From Dendrolimus kikuchii (Eukaryota; Arthropoda; Insecta; Lepidoptera; Lasiocampidae), in assembly GCA_019925095.2 (NCBI GenBank), contig CM034407.1, positions 17,676,710-17,740,709 on the forward strand: a stretch of 64,000 nucleotides of DNA, given 5' to 3'. A program made the translations under genes and the position numbers. The notes below the pieces were generated by a model that was given only the letters and a program-made list of their open reading frames with translations, was not told where the DNA came from and did not search any database. This document shows positions 27,101 through 42,100 of this stretch, in pieces. Position 1 is the stretch's first letter. Every line of letters starts with the position of its first letter.

Positions 27101-30100
27101 CGTACTTAAAAAAAAAAAATCTATAAATTGAAACTAGACATCAGGTTCTTTATATTTCTTTAAGTTGAGACATTAGGATATAAAAACCCATAGTGTTAAA
27201 TCTCACACAAAATGTCGCTTAAAACAAATAGCCTTTCAACCCTCGATATAATTTTAATACGGTGAACAGGGCTACTTTTCATTCCAGATAGTGGATAGGA
27301 TACATTTTGGGATAGATTTATGTAAAGGTTATCCCAGAAAGTAGGATATGTTTTTGATGTGATTTTCCATTTTCGTAATTTCGGTCATATCGACCATGTC
27401 GGCCATTTCGGCTATTGCCGTCATTTCGGTCGTTTTGATCATTTTTGTTATTTTTGCCTTTTATGTAGTTTTCATATAGATAGACGGGGGATAGATAAAT
27501 AAAACTAGAATGGGTTGAAATCGAGGATAAAAGTTTGTATGGGGGACCTTTATAGGTATAAAAATTCATCATCTATAAAAAATGCTATAGTAACTCGATC
27601 TGTCTACCTGTTAAGTTACATACATATATAACTTCACGCCAGTTCCCTTGCGGGGTAGGCACGAACAACAGAGCGCCATTCAGGCTTATTCTTACACACC
27701 TCACTCGCTTCTTTGACATTCATAACTCTTGTCATGCACGCTCGTCTGTTCTTAAGGCTCCTGACATCACCTTCTGCTAGTACACGATCAATTTGATCAT
27801 GGAAGGTGTGTCGTGGTCTTCCACGACTTCTGCATCCATCCACTTTTGCATTGTATATCTGCTTAGTCATTCTTTCATCATGCATAATTTCCACATGCCC
27901 GAACCACCGGAGCATTCCTTTCTCTACCTTCACCCCGAAACTCTCTTTCAGACCAACTCTTGACCAACTTGATTATTTTCTTTCCCTAATTAGTACCGCT
28001 TGGTAAACAGCGACTCTGTGGGACAGAGACCCCCAATTTATGCTTTAAATGTAAGAAAGACAAAAATGATTTGAAGAAATAGCGACGTACTTACATTGCT
28101 AACATGTATCTCAAAAATAAAAACAAATTTTGAGAATTTGTACGACTCATACATACATACATACATAACTTCACGCCAGTTCCCTTGCGGGGTAGGCACG
28201 AACAACAGAGCGCCATTCAGGCTTATTCTTACACACCTCACTTGCTTCTTTAACATTCATAACTCTTGTCATGCACGCTCGTCTGTTCTTAAGGCTCCTG
28301 ACATCACCCTCCGCTAGTACACGATCAATTTGATCATGGATATAAAATGAAGTGAATCTTCCGGGGAGCAAATAGCACTATCATAAAAATGTAGTACAAT
28401 GAAACCTATATTAGTATTAGCGCCTGGTTTTTAAACAAGAGGTACGCACTAGAGGTTGAAACTCTAGTATATATTAATCGTCCAGTGAAAACGTAACTCA
28501 TAGCACCCCATTCCATTCGATTTATCCTATCCTAAAGGCTGGCAAAGCTTTGGCTTCGCCATTGGTGTTGTAAGTGCGTAAACGGTAACCTTATCCGTGC
28601 AGGAATACACGTATAATAATGGAGAAAGAATACAATTTCCTGCGGCCTGGCGGCCTGTCGTAGGACACGACCCACAGCCAGGTGGTAGTGTAATTGCCCG
28701 ACTAGATGGCTACCACCCCTTGTCTAAAGTATACCGCCATAACAACTTTGAGTTGTGTTCCGGCATTAGTGGCTAGGTTCCAGTCTTCATTTAGAGAGCG
28801 GCAGCACATTGGTAGCACCTTTGGTGTTACAAATGTCCATAGGCGATGGCAACCGCTTTCCATCAAGTGGGCCGTCTGTCTTCTGAAGTTCCGCAATAAA
28901 TTGAGATATAAATAGAATAAGAAATATAAAGAAAAACAATTTTTAGGTAGACGTGTTGCTGGGGAGTTTCTTGCCGCTTCTTCTCCTTTACGGCAATAAC
29001 ACATTGCAAAGCGGTGTATACAGAATAGTTCTCCAGTGGAACTTATTTTGAACAAAAACTTTTGAATTTAAAAAGAAAATCACTTTCCACCAGCTGTGCG
29101 ATCTGCCAGTTTACCAGCTTCGCAACGATAAGGGATTATATAGGTAGAACACACTATATTTAATATTAATTTATTAATTAATATATTATAATTTATTCAA
29201 ACTACAAAATATTAAATTGCATGTAAGTGTGTTTGCCTATAAGTGATTACTACATTTGTCATGTCTTTTTTTTATAAAGCAATGTACATCCTTTGTATTA
29301 TTGTAAGTAATTGTTGGTAAACCAAATAAATAAATAAATATTAATTTATTAGGTTTAGTAGATAGATAGATAGATAACACTTTATTGCTCACCAAAATAA
29401 ACAAATACAATAACAAAATGCATGATTACAATACTTCTTGGCAAAACAACAAGCGGCTTTATAGCTAAAAGCGATCTCTTCCAGGCAACCTAGCTTAAAA
29501 GAAATTCTTAACTAATCTGGCGATGTAGATAGATCAGAAAACAGATAGGACTGTACAATTTAAATATACATACTAACACTAATTTATAAATGTAATACAT
29601 TGTTAAGTTTTCTTCTTTGTTTTATTTGTATATTATATACATATGCGTTTTAAACTGCATAAATATTGTATAAGTAAAAACTTAACATCATGTAAAACTA
29701 CAATCAACCTTCGACTGCTATTAAAAAAAAAAACAAATACTGAAAACAAACCGGCTTGATTAAAAACGTCACGAACGTCGAATGTCATTCGACGGTTCTT
29801 TTTTTAAATTGTGCAATAAACCGCCACAAAGAAAGTTTAATATCTTGTGCAAAGTTTAAAACTCGCTTCGTAGGTCGTAATTTACGAAGGCTTTCGCAGC
29901 TCTAGCGCGACGTAGACGTCATAAAAACTAACAACGTACAACATAACGCTATACATCAGAACCGCTATTTATGTTGTGGCTTGTTAGAACGTTATTCATT
30001 TTAAAACTGTTTTCGATTGAAACGATAAAACTTTACGATACTTTTATAAATGGTTACTAAAATGCGTAAAACGCCGAGTCATTTCTTTCACGTCATCGAT

Positions 30101-33100
30101 ATCAACTTTAGCGATGGACGGCACATACATAATACTATTTCTTTTGCCTTACAGTTGGTAAAAAAAGAACAAAAAGTAATTAAAAAGCAAAAAGTAAATA
30201 TTTTCAACAACATCTTGAAGTCGGTGCGAAGTAAAGCAAAGAAATTACGTACTATATTTTGGTTGTGGTCTTTTTATGTTTTACTTTCTCAACGACTTCA
30301 ACATGTAGTAAATATTGATTAAATACGACCTTCCAATACGTGGTCTGAATTCTGTTACTTTTTACCGTCATATAAAAATTTCTAGCGTTCTTTCATGAAA
30401 ACTCATTATTCAAAAGAGCAACTCCGCTATGAGCTCCCAACTTGCACCACACGCATATAACACTGCAGCTTTATTATCAGCACGTCCCGAGCGGATGTTG
30501 TTCAGCAACGCTGCCACGGCTGCGGGCAACGTGCGGGGCCATTAAACCCGCGTTTATAGTGGATTTAAAAATAAACTATTGCGCGTCTGCTCACGTTTAA
30601 CACGTTTTATGGACAATTTGATGGGTTAACTGTTTATATTGAATTTAGAACGTGTTGTTTTACAAATTACGGAAATTGCACGAATATTTAGCTACTAAAT
30701 CTATATTTTAATACGTGAAGCAAAAACTTTGTACCCATTTTTACGAAAATTGCGCGGACAGAGGAGTATAAAATTTCGCACACTTATAATTTATATAGAG
30801 AAGAAGTGCAGAATGCTAATATTTTTTGGAAAATTATGCATAAAAAATAGATTAAATCAATAAAAAAAAACATTACACACACTACCATGTATTTGACACA
30901 TACATACATACATACATAACTTCACGCCAGTTCCCTTGCGGGGTAGGCACGAACAACAGAGTGCCATTTAGGCTTATTCTTAGACACCTCACTTGCCTCT
31001 TTGACATTCATAACTCTTGTCATGCAAGCTCGTCTGTTCTTAAGGCTCTTGACATCACCTTCTGCTAGTACACGATCAATTGGATCATGGAAGGTGTGTT
31101 GTGGCCTTCCACACACACGCATATATACTCTTTTGTTTATTGTTCAAGTTAAATTAACAGTATAGCCTTGGCGAGATCTGTAATTATAGAAGTATAGTCT
31201 TTGACATTAATTGTTATGGTCGAACTTCGACCACGAGCGACCACGAGTATTAATTATTATAAATATAGAAGATACTTAGTTTGAAAATCTAAAATCGGCC
31301 AATAAAACTCTAAAATGTTCCCAAACCCTACACAACTAGTGACGGGTTCCTGTATCTTACCCATCGTTTATTTGCCTGACTATCGGTTAAAATTTGACAT
31401 ATGCTCCATACAAATAAAGTCAAAATGCAACCGATGGTAAGGCAAGTGAATGAGTAGTAAGATATAGGAAAAGGCCATAAATGGCGCTACAAGTAATTCT
31501 ACTCGCGGTTTTTTGAACTTTATTTCCGAGACAAAAATTATATAATACAATATCTCGGTATTGAAACTACATATGTATATATCAAATTTTAGCAAAATTG
31601 GTACCATTGTTTCTCCGTAAAAACGTAAGATAGACAAACAGAGCTACTTTTGCATTTATTAATATAGTTTACGAGTTGCAGGATTCGAATTAAAATGCCG
31701 TTAGAATTATTATAAAATTTATTAGAACTATACAAACACGTATAACACAGGTACAAATATAACCGGACGCAATAAGTCCAAGCGTAATGCACAATTCAAT
31801 AACACGCGCAAAGTTCGTCACTAAATGTAAACACGTCTTGCTTCGCTTGTGTTTATCGCTTGACTCCTTACCCCTCCCTTGGGGCATTGCTTTATACTGT
31901 ACAAATACAATATGTCTGTCGACTGAATTTCTAAGAATCACACCTGGCTACTGATAAAGATTACAATACACAATGGCCTGTTTTTCCAATCACAAATTTT
32001 AAACACAAAATAAACAAAAGAAGACGGTCATAAAAGCGCTTTAATGTTATTAGCTCAAACACCGATGGTAATAAATGTGCTTTGTTTACAGGTGTAGGTG
32101 GCCCAAATTGTAACAATATTATAAACGGATAATTAAAGTTACCATCATTTTTTATTTTTATTTTTAACTGGAGTATTTTCCGCTGCTACATCGTAGATCA
32201 AACCCTGGTAAGTAGTTAGTAAGCTCTATTTTACTTATATAAAAAACTTAATTAGGTTTTTATATATCCCGAGCGAAGCCGCGGGCAAAGCTAGCATGTA
32301 TATAAACCTTCCTTGAAAAATTATTTAACTGATGGTAAAAACAGCTTAAAAACCCGTTGCGTGGTTTAGGAGGAGCTAGCGGATATACAGACAGGCGCAA
32401 AAAGCGACTTTTTTAATTTTACTATGTAAACATTTACATACAGCTTAGTACGTTTGTAGACTTCACGGATTAAAACGCTCCCGGTTCCGCTTGTGATGTA
32501 GACGCACCCTAAAACCAACACGTAAGCAATGCAAGCGATCGATGCAGGCGGCTGCGCACTGCGCGGGTCGATGCACCCGTCATCTGACGCGCGTGACGTC
32601 ACGGACGTGTAACATTATCATACCATGAAGCATCGTGCTCTATTACAATGGGTTTTATTTACCTAATATAAGAGTGTCGCAACCGATTCGCGTATTGCTT
32701 AGGAGTCGTATTCCATTTTTGGGATAAAAAGTTTCCTAAGTTCATTGCCGTGTTTTTAACGATTGAAAAAAAAATGAGGCTCTCAATTCGAAGTATAAAT
32801 ATACTGATTTTTATTTAATATATGTTTTGACGATTTTTTTGCATTGAATTCAGTACAGCTTCAAGATAGTTTTTTTCACTTTTAAGTTACGTGTATGGTA
32901 TTCAAAATCAATGACATTTATATTATGATGTCGGTTCAAAAACATTTTTTTTTTATCGCTGAACATGATAAAAGAAAAATATTTACACAACAAATTGACA
33001 ACCACCTCCTTTTATTGAAGTTGGTTAAAAAAGAAACTTCAAGATATTAAACACAGTTTCATTTTTATGCTATCCGTACCTGTTTGCCATTGTTTTTGCT

Positions 33101-36100
33101 TTGGGTTCAATTGGGAATAACATTGATTAGGTTGAGATAGGAAAATATATTAAAAATAAGTCGTGAGTTGTTGTAAATAGAAATTGGTAACAAGTACTTT
33201 TGAAGTGGTTTTATTTTTCGCTTGATATTATAGCTTTTTGACTAAGAAACCCTAAAAAGCAAAAATACGAAATAAATAACTTCTCGATTATTACATAAGT
33301 ATTTAGATTTGGTTTTACTTACTAACTCCGTTATAAATGCAGGAACGGAGAAAGAATACAATTTCCTGCGGCCGGTCGGCTTGTCGTAAGAGGCTACAAA
33401 ACAACCTACAGCGAGGTGGTATTTGCCAGTCTGGATGGCTACCACTCCTGGTTTAAAGTATGCCGCCATAACAACCTTGAGTTGTGTTCCGGCATTAGTG
33501 GCCAGGTTCCAGTCTCCCGTTAGAAAGCGGCAACACACTGATACCATTTTTGGTGCTCCAAGTGTCTATAGGCTTTATTATTCTAATATTTATTTTTACA
33601 TTTTTGACGTTGTATTCTATATGGAACAAGTCTGCACTTGACATATTATCTATAATTACTGTATATTTCTAGAAAAAAATTATGTCTGTGGATTGAGTGG
33701 ATTACGGTCTGTTGTTGCTAATTAGTTGCATTTTCAACTTTTAATTATGCCTGAAGGGGCAAAAACATGTAAAACATAAAATAACATTATGGTCATCTAA
33801 TGTTTTTACTAACCATGTTTTTAAGCAAATAAATGATTTGGTTTAATATAGGCGATGGTACCACTTTCCATCAGGTGAGCCGTCTGCCAGTCTGCTGAAC
33901 TCGTGCAATAAAAAAAATCTTCATTTTGCTTTATTTATTTTTTATTTGAATGCATACCTTCTGTTGTCCAAGTAGTTGTCGTAATCATCAGGTGTGTTCT
34001 TCTCGTCGTGCATGTCGTACAGGTCTGTGTATATGGCTGACTCCAAACGGGACGGATCCAAGTGGTAGTTCGGATTTTCATAGGAGAGAAGACCATTCTC
34101 TGTAACAATAGAAAAAAAATCCAGTTAGTGTTTTGAGTTAATGTTGTTCTTTGACCTCTATTATGCCTATTAGACAGGCTGCTGTCATTTTATATTTGAC
34201 TGGCAGTCACAGAAAAACTTCGTTCGCGTTGTCACGAAGACGATATATTTAATAGTGAATTTCAATGACTGCACCAAAAGACACGACCACAGTGCCTTCT
34301 TATTATCTATTATTAGCTGTGCTCGCGACTTCGTTCACGTGGAATTTTTTTTCGCGGAACCTTAAACAAAGTAGCCTAAGTCACTCCTATATATCCTCCT
34401 ATATAAACAGTTCCAGAAGTAAATTCGCTTCTTACCTAATGTTAATCAACACTTGTATGCAGCAGATAGACATGTCAGTGATAATAATATTGGTCAGTGT
34501 TATTATTACGCACAGAGCAAACGTGAAGTGTTATTTGGACTCCGTTGTCACTTATTAATATGTAACTATAGTGTTAGCACTTGTTAGTCATCCTGCTGTA
34601 ACAAAATCCGAAGCCGTAATGTTGCGAACTATTGCAGACTACCTTGTAACAAATTACAATACTATCAGTCTGTTTCAGGACAAGGCTTTGGAAATAGGGT
34701 AGATGACAAACAAGCCGACTGAGATACACTTTTATCATCTCAGATAACCTCATCGATGCGCGTGCGTACATACTTATGACGCCATGAGTATATACGATGA
34801 ATATTTTTTTATTTTTTTTATTGCAGGATATCAGCAGACAGGCAGACGGCCCACTTGATGAAAAGCAGTAACCATCGCCTATGGACTTTGCAACACCAAA
34901 GGTGCTACAAATGCGCTGCTGCTCTCTTAAGGGAGACTGGAACCTGGTCACTAATGTCGGAACACAACTCAAGGTTGTTATGGCGACATAGTTTAGACCA
35001 GGGGTGGTAGCCATCCAGTCGGGCAAATGCCCTACCACCTGGCTGTGAGTTTTTAAGTCGCCTCTTACGACAGGCCGCCCGGCCGCAGGAAATTGTATTC
35101 TTTCTCCGTTCCTGCACGGATAAAAATTGTTTAATGTATTAATTTAAACTGCGCACCTTTTTTTATCTCGATTACATCGTCGCGGATAGAGGGGCTTGGG
35201 AAAGCCAACACTAGATGGCGTTGAGCGGTAAAAAGATAGTAGTAGTGAGTCGACCATTGCAACGTGTGCGTTTCCAAAAACCCAAAAACGAATAATTAAT
35301 CTTCAAAACGACCTGAATACCAAACATAAACACTAAACAGTGAATTCGATCATCAATACCACAAAAAAACCTGTGATTTGCAAGTGCTAGGCCTAGCTGA
35401 ACTCCACGCACGACAGCGTTTGGTAAGTACCATCCCCATTCCTTGGCGTGTGATTCGGGGTTGGGAAAAAGTTGTAAAATTAAAATTGAACCCAAATGTA
35501 TGAAGATTATAGTTAGTTTTGAAACAAATTGTGTGTCTAGTTTACGGGCAGTAGAAGTGAAACCAAGTGTGACAAGGAGTGGGACGTATTCTAAGTTTTG
35601 TGACGTCACATTTCATATATTATACCGTTATAAGTAAGAAAGAGAGTTAGTCTGAAAGAGAGTGTCGGGGTGAAGGTAAGGAAAGGAATGCTCCGGTGGT
35701 TCGGGCATGTGGAAAGAGTGACTAAACAGATATACAATGCAAAAGTGGATGGATGCAGAAGTCGTGGAAGGCCACGACACACCTTCCATGATCAAATTGA
35801 TCGTATACTAGCGGAGGGTGATGTCAGGAGCCTTAAGAACAGACGAGCGTGCATGACAAGAGTTATGAATGTCAAAGAAGCAAGTGAGGTGTGTAAGAAT
35901 AAGCCTAAATGTCGCTCTGTTGTTCGTGCCTACCCCGCAAGGGAACTAGCGTGAAGTTATGTATGTATATCGTTATAATATATTTAAGCTTTAAAACACG
36001 AAATTAGAAGTATTAAAGAAGTTTCACATCAATAACTCATATTTGAAAAACTGCTCAATGGGCTTTGTTCAAATCAATTTTCTTTTGAAGAATTTTAAGC

Positions 36101-39100
36101 TCTGTTACTATAATTATCTTAGAAGGGACTAAACCACACGGACACACGTACGGCGAACACAGACACGCGTTCGTGCACACACATACACACCCATTTTACG
36201 ACTTTGGAAACGAACATCTCCCCACAAAACTCGTTAAAAATTATCCATCGTATCCGAACGCACTGATTTATGTCAACGTAGGAAGTATCCAAACGTTTCG
36301 GATTCATGAGAGTCATGGGAATCTACACGTGAAGCAAAAACACAGCAAAACTTTGTACTCCTTTTTACGAAAATTGCGCGGTACGGAGGTGTATGAAATT
36401 TATAATATTAATTAAATAATATTTTTTTTAAATTATGCAAAAAAAAAATACTCTCACTACCATGTATTTGACACAAACACGCATATATACTCGTTTGTTT
36501 ATTGGTACCTACGCTCGCGTATGGAAGCGAGAGTTGGGTATGGAAGAGAGAGCATGAAAGTAGAGTAAACGCGGTTGAGATGCGAGCACTGCGCAAAATC
36601 TGCGGAGTGACGCTCGCGGACCGCGTTCGTAATACCGAAGTAAGAAAGAGAGTTGGTCTGAAAGAGAGTGTCGGGGTGAAGGTAAGGAAAGGAATGCTCC
36701 GGTGGTTCGGGCATATGGAAAGAATGCATGATGCAAGAATGACTAAACAGATATACAATGCAAAAGTGGATGGATGCAGAAGTCGACACACCTTCCATGA
36801 TCAAATTGATCGTGTACTAGCGGAGGGTGATGTCAGGAGCCTTAAGAACAGACGAGTGTGCATGACAAGAGTTATGAATGTCAAAGAAGCAAGTGAGGTG
36901 TGTAAGAATGGGCCTAAATGGCGCTCTGTTGTTCGTGCCTACCCCGCAAGGGAACTGGCGTGAAGTTATGTATGTATGTATGTTTATTATTAAAGTCAAA
37001 TTAACAGTGTAGCCTTGGCGAAATCTGTGATTATAGAAGTATAGTCTTTGACAACAGAACCTTAATAATGTTCAAACTTATAATTTAAATTAATTATTAT
37101 CGACGAATTTCGACCACGGGCGATTATTAAAAATTATGCCAAAAGGTCTACCTTAAAAATAGTTATATAGTTCATCCCTTATTGAGATTACAGATATCGA
37201 TATGCACTTAATACATTAACAACCATAGTAGATGATAATAGGTGCTTACGGCCTATTCCGATTCCAAAATACGTCATAAAAACTTACGGCTTTGTTCCGG
37301 AACTATCAAATATTTAGCGTGGTTCGATATAGGGCCGCGTACACATAGGTTCAACGAAGGTAAACAATCGTTCGTTGGTGTTCGCCAACAATCAACCACT
37401 GGGCGGTATTATTCTTTAATTTTTCTTTATTGATGCACAAAACAAATTACAGTCGTCATAAATCCAGGCAACTAAAATATGTTAAAAAATCTGGATTGCA
37501 ATATTCATATAAGCGCATACATACAAAAATATTGAAAATGACATTATAGTATGTCTTTACTTGACTACTGTATATTTTTTATTTCGTCAGGTGGTAGGGC
37601 GTTTGCCCGACTAGATGGCTACCAACCCTGGTCTAAAGCATGTCGCCATAACAACCTTGAGTTGTGTTCCGGCATTAGTGACCAGGTTCTAGTCTCCCTT
37701 AAGAGAGCAACAACGCATTTGTAGCACCTTTGGTGTTGCAAATGTCCATAGGCGATGGTAACCGCTTTCCATCAAGTGGGCCGCCTGCCTTTCTGCTGGA
37801 CTTCTTCAATAAAAAAAAACAACCTCTAGGCGGTATCATTTAAGAAATTAAACTATTCGCTCGTTCGATGAAACCGACACATAAATGTTCGTTCATGCAG
37901 AAACGGCGAAAGAATGCTAATTCCAGCGGCCGCTGTCTATCATAAGAGGCGACAAAACAACCCACTGCCAGATAGTAGAGCCCGTTTAAATAGCGACCAC
38001 CCCTAATCCAGTAACTCAAATCATCAACAAAAATCATACAAAGGACGTACTTTCAAAGTCCTTATCAAGGGGTGAAAGGCTATTTGTTTTAAGCGACATT
38101 TTGTGACAGAATTGACTTGATGGTTTTCTTGCATCCTAATGTCTCAAACTTAAGAAATTATAATGAACCTGGTTTCCAACTAAAAACTACAGCTTTTTTC
38201 TTTTTTAAATATGGTATGTAGTTTATTAATTAAGTCTTCTTGTGGGTCATTGAAACTTCAAAATCCTCTATCGACACAATTTCGCAAATGTCGCTTAAAA
38301 CAAATAACCTTGGACCCCTCGTTATCATTATCTTACTTTTAAAATTTTATCATATAAGTAATTTTAATTACTTTTAAAATAATAATCAACAAGCTATTTG
38401 ACTCGTTTGAATTGTAACTTCACAACGCGGTAAACCCATACAAAAGGATTTCACTGTCAAATACCCAATCAGCATCCATGTTCCAGCACTCCCCTTAGAG
38501 TCCGGCAGCACATTTGTAACACTTTTACAAATGCCCATAAGTGACGGTAGCCACTTTCCACCAAGTAGGCCTGTTCTCCAGCCATAAAAAAAATGAGCCA
38601 ACTAAACACTCGTTGTTGGTATTCGCTAGCCCTGTCTGTCAAATGAAATCAAAACAAATCATTTATTTGCTCAAAAACATGGTTAGTAAAAACATTAGAT
38701 GACAATATGTCATTTTATGTTTCACATGTGTGTACGTGTACCCAGCATAAGGCGAATAACACCCTCATTTGGTGCCGGAAGTGTATATAGAGCGGTAACC
38801 GTAACGTCTGCGGCTGGCCGATGCGGTCCAATAATGAAAGTGCGGTTTTGGGTTGGGTACAAGAGATAAGAGAAGTCAAGACTATTATACATAATATTAC
38901 TTTTAAGCTATGCATTGTGGGTCAAACACAAAAAAGTATTACATGTCTACAGGAGAAGACAAAAATGTTGGAACAGTATGTTTATATTTTATGATTCGCA
39001 TGAAAAGTTGTTTAATTGTGTTTCTATAATTAAAAAGTTTATTTTTTGTTATTGGATTATTTCTCAACGTTTGCCAAACTGAGGTATTCAATATCCGAAC

Positions 39101-42100
39101 AGTCTACAGTAGGAGACATTTTGGTTTAAACAAGGGCAATAAGAAATTATTTATTTGTTAAAATACAAAAGACTGTCAAATCTAACATACCCACAACATA
39201 ATATTATATAATAAATTAAAAAAATGAACAAATAATGTACATATGAAATTTATGTCACTTGAACACTATCTTACATTTTTGTGTTTGACCCTTGTGCAAA
39301 AATGATGATTTCGTGTAAAAAAAATAGAACCCTTATGTTTTAATCACATATGAATCAACCAAAGTGATACATAGAAACACAATGTCATTATAATATATCG
39401 TTTATTTATTACGAGTTATGAATGTCAAAGAGGCAAGTGAGGTGTGTAAGAATAAGCCTAAATGGCACTCTGTTGTTCGTGCCTACCCCGCAAGGGAACT
39501 GGCGTGAAGTTATGTATGTATGTTTATTTATTAATGAAGATGTTTTAAGCAAATACATGAAATGAACTAGTAAACGCAATATACACTCACAGGCACAATT
39601 GATATTTATATATAAATTTTAATGTATAATAATACGTGCATATAATGTATATTATACAATTAACCTCAGTCTTTTAAAATAATTAATAATGAAGAGAGTG
39701 CCCCGTATAGGGTGGAGGAGCGAGATGATCTTCCAGCGAGGCTATTGTAGTTCCTCGCAGGCCTAGGCCCATCTATTATTGTTGAAAATTTGTATACATT
39801 CTTTGGGCGTTTCGGGAAACGTTTGTGATCTTAATTGTTACACAGCGCCATCTATTGGCTTGTAAGTGTTCCACTACAATAACATCCAATACGGTAACGA
39901 AAACAACGACCTAAAGGCTAATTTTTATTTAAACTTCAAAATGCTACCTGGGCGGTCATTTGTGCTCGTGAGTGTAGACAGGACGCTCTCCAGTGGCTTC
40001 AGTCCAGTGGATAAACGACCTACATATTAAGTTCTCCGGTTATGACTGTACAAGGAATGCGGAACATCGGCAAATGTTGCTCAAACTTGAAAATTACACC
40101 AAGTAGAGGAATGCGATAGATTTTTTTAAGATTGCATAGGTTCGCGTTTGACCACGTCTCACCTGGTGTTGAGTGATGGTGAGATGTAGGATGGAGCGCG
40201 CTTACCTAGAAGATGAAAAGTTTCACTTGTGACTTGAAAACTCCTGTTGGGTCCATATACACGTAACCGTGAAAAAAAAATATTAATGTCCTTCCATCGT
40301 CCTCTCTCCCTGTCTGTCATATCCGCCACAATACTCGCGTGAACGCGACGTACAATGCGAAAAAACAAAGCCCACGACGCTGCGCTTCCGCAGCTATCAA
40401 GTGTCATGCCGTCTTGCAAAGCTACCGCTTCAAGTACATTAACGTGTAATAGTATAGGATCCCAGTATTCCTCCGGTCGGTTATCGATGGGCTTTTCCCG
40501 GATCCGGGCATCTTCACTCCCCCCAACATGGGTCCAATCATACCCGACACCTCGGAGGTGGAGCCTCACTCCATCACCGAGGAAGAATTAGACGTTGCCC
40601 TGGACCGGCTCCAGGGCAGGAAGACGGCACCGGACCCGACGGGGTTCTAAATAATCTAAGAGCCTCTCTATATGTCGGTCGAGGCGCTTTTGTACTCGTT
40701 GACGCCATATACCACATGTCAGTAATCTCGTGCGCAAGTAATTAACATATTCAAATTGATCGTGTACAAGCAGAAGGTGATGTCAGGAGCCTTAAGAACA
40801 GACGAGCGTGCATGACAAGAGTTATGAATGCCAAAGAAGCAAGTGAGGTGTGTAAGAATAAGCCTAAATGGCGCTCTGTTGTTCGCGCCTACTCCGCAAG
40901 TAAACTGGCGTGAAGTTATGTATGTATGTTTACATGTTGGAAACACCACCAGTGAGAACCAAGCGTTTCACTTCATCTTTTCTGTTGCGCACTGCCGAAG
41001 AGTGGAATAATTTGCCGGAGTCTGCTTTTCCTGACAAATACAATCTTGAAGTCTTCAAGTCGTAAGCGTGCTCCATCCTAGACTGCGTCATTTTTTTTTT
41101 TGAGGCGAGGGTAAATTCATAACCGATTTACGCACAAACTGGGCCGTTGCTAGGGGAACGACACGCGTTGGTCGGGGGCTATAACACTGCAGCAATAGTA
41201 TGCTCTTGGCAGTGCTCCGTCCGCGATCAACATCACAGAATAGTGTGGAAAACTCCGAGTGTTGCTACACGAGCGAGCAACCCCAATACCCACTAAAAAC
41301 CCCCTCCTCCCTGTCGACCCTGCGCTTTTGTTTGTGTTGGAAAGGCTGAGATTTAGAACATAGTTACGCCCAGTCGATCCAGCGCAATAAAGTGCCTGAA
41401 GTGTGTCCTGGGAGAACACACCCCACTTCGTTGTGCGGGGGTAGAAGGTCCTTTGCTCTCCTAGCAAGCTAAAGGCCCCCCGCGGTAAACGGAACCTAAC
41501 TCAGGGAGGGAAGTAATGCGCGTACCTGCCTCTCCGGGTGCCAGCTGAAGGCCGGCGACCTCGATCCTAGACTGCGTCATCACTCAACATCAGGTGACAC
41601 AGTGGTCAAACGCAAAACTACATTATAAAAAAAAAAAAACAATGTTTACAAACAAAGAAATGAATGATTCACTCATACATACAACCGTGCCGGCCCGTCC
41701 GCGATGTATGTAAGGAATGTGACATTCACATTTCACAGACCGCGTCCGCAGCGCCATTAGCAATGGCCGTGGGCTGTGAACTTGATATTAATTACAGTGT
41801 CATTAGTTTCACACGAATCTGTATCATACTTTTAGCGTTATTCCCGGATGCGTTTGAAATAGTTCCGTGTTCCTCAGAACTACACGAACTGGCACGGTGC
41901 GCACTGACGAAGAATGGAATAATTTGCCAGAGTCTATATTTCCAGACAAATACAATATATATATTCTTTTAATTATCACTACAAAAATATTTAGACTACA
42001 AAAAGAAGATTCCACATATAATAGACATGAACAATTCAACAGTATATAGTAATTCAATTGTTTCCATCCAGAAAAAACATCCAATTTTTCTCACTAAAGC

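Noticed and set aside
35211..35609. 132-codon minus-strand frame
   Set aside because: No domain, atypical composition, and a competing frame on the other strand.
40159..40569. 136-codon minus-strand frame
   Set aside because: It runs antisense through a LINE RT fragment at one end and a LINE tail at the other.
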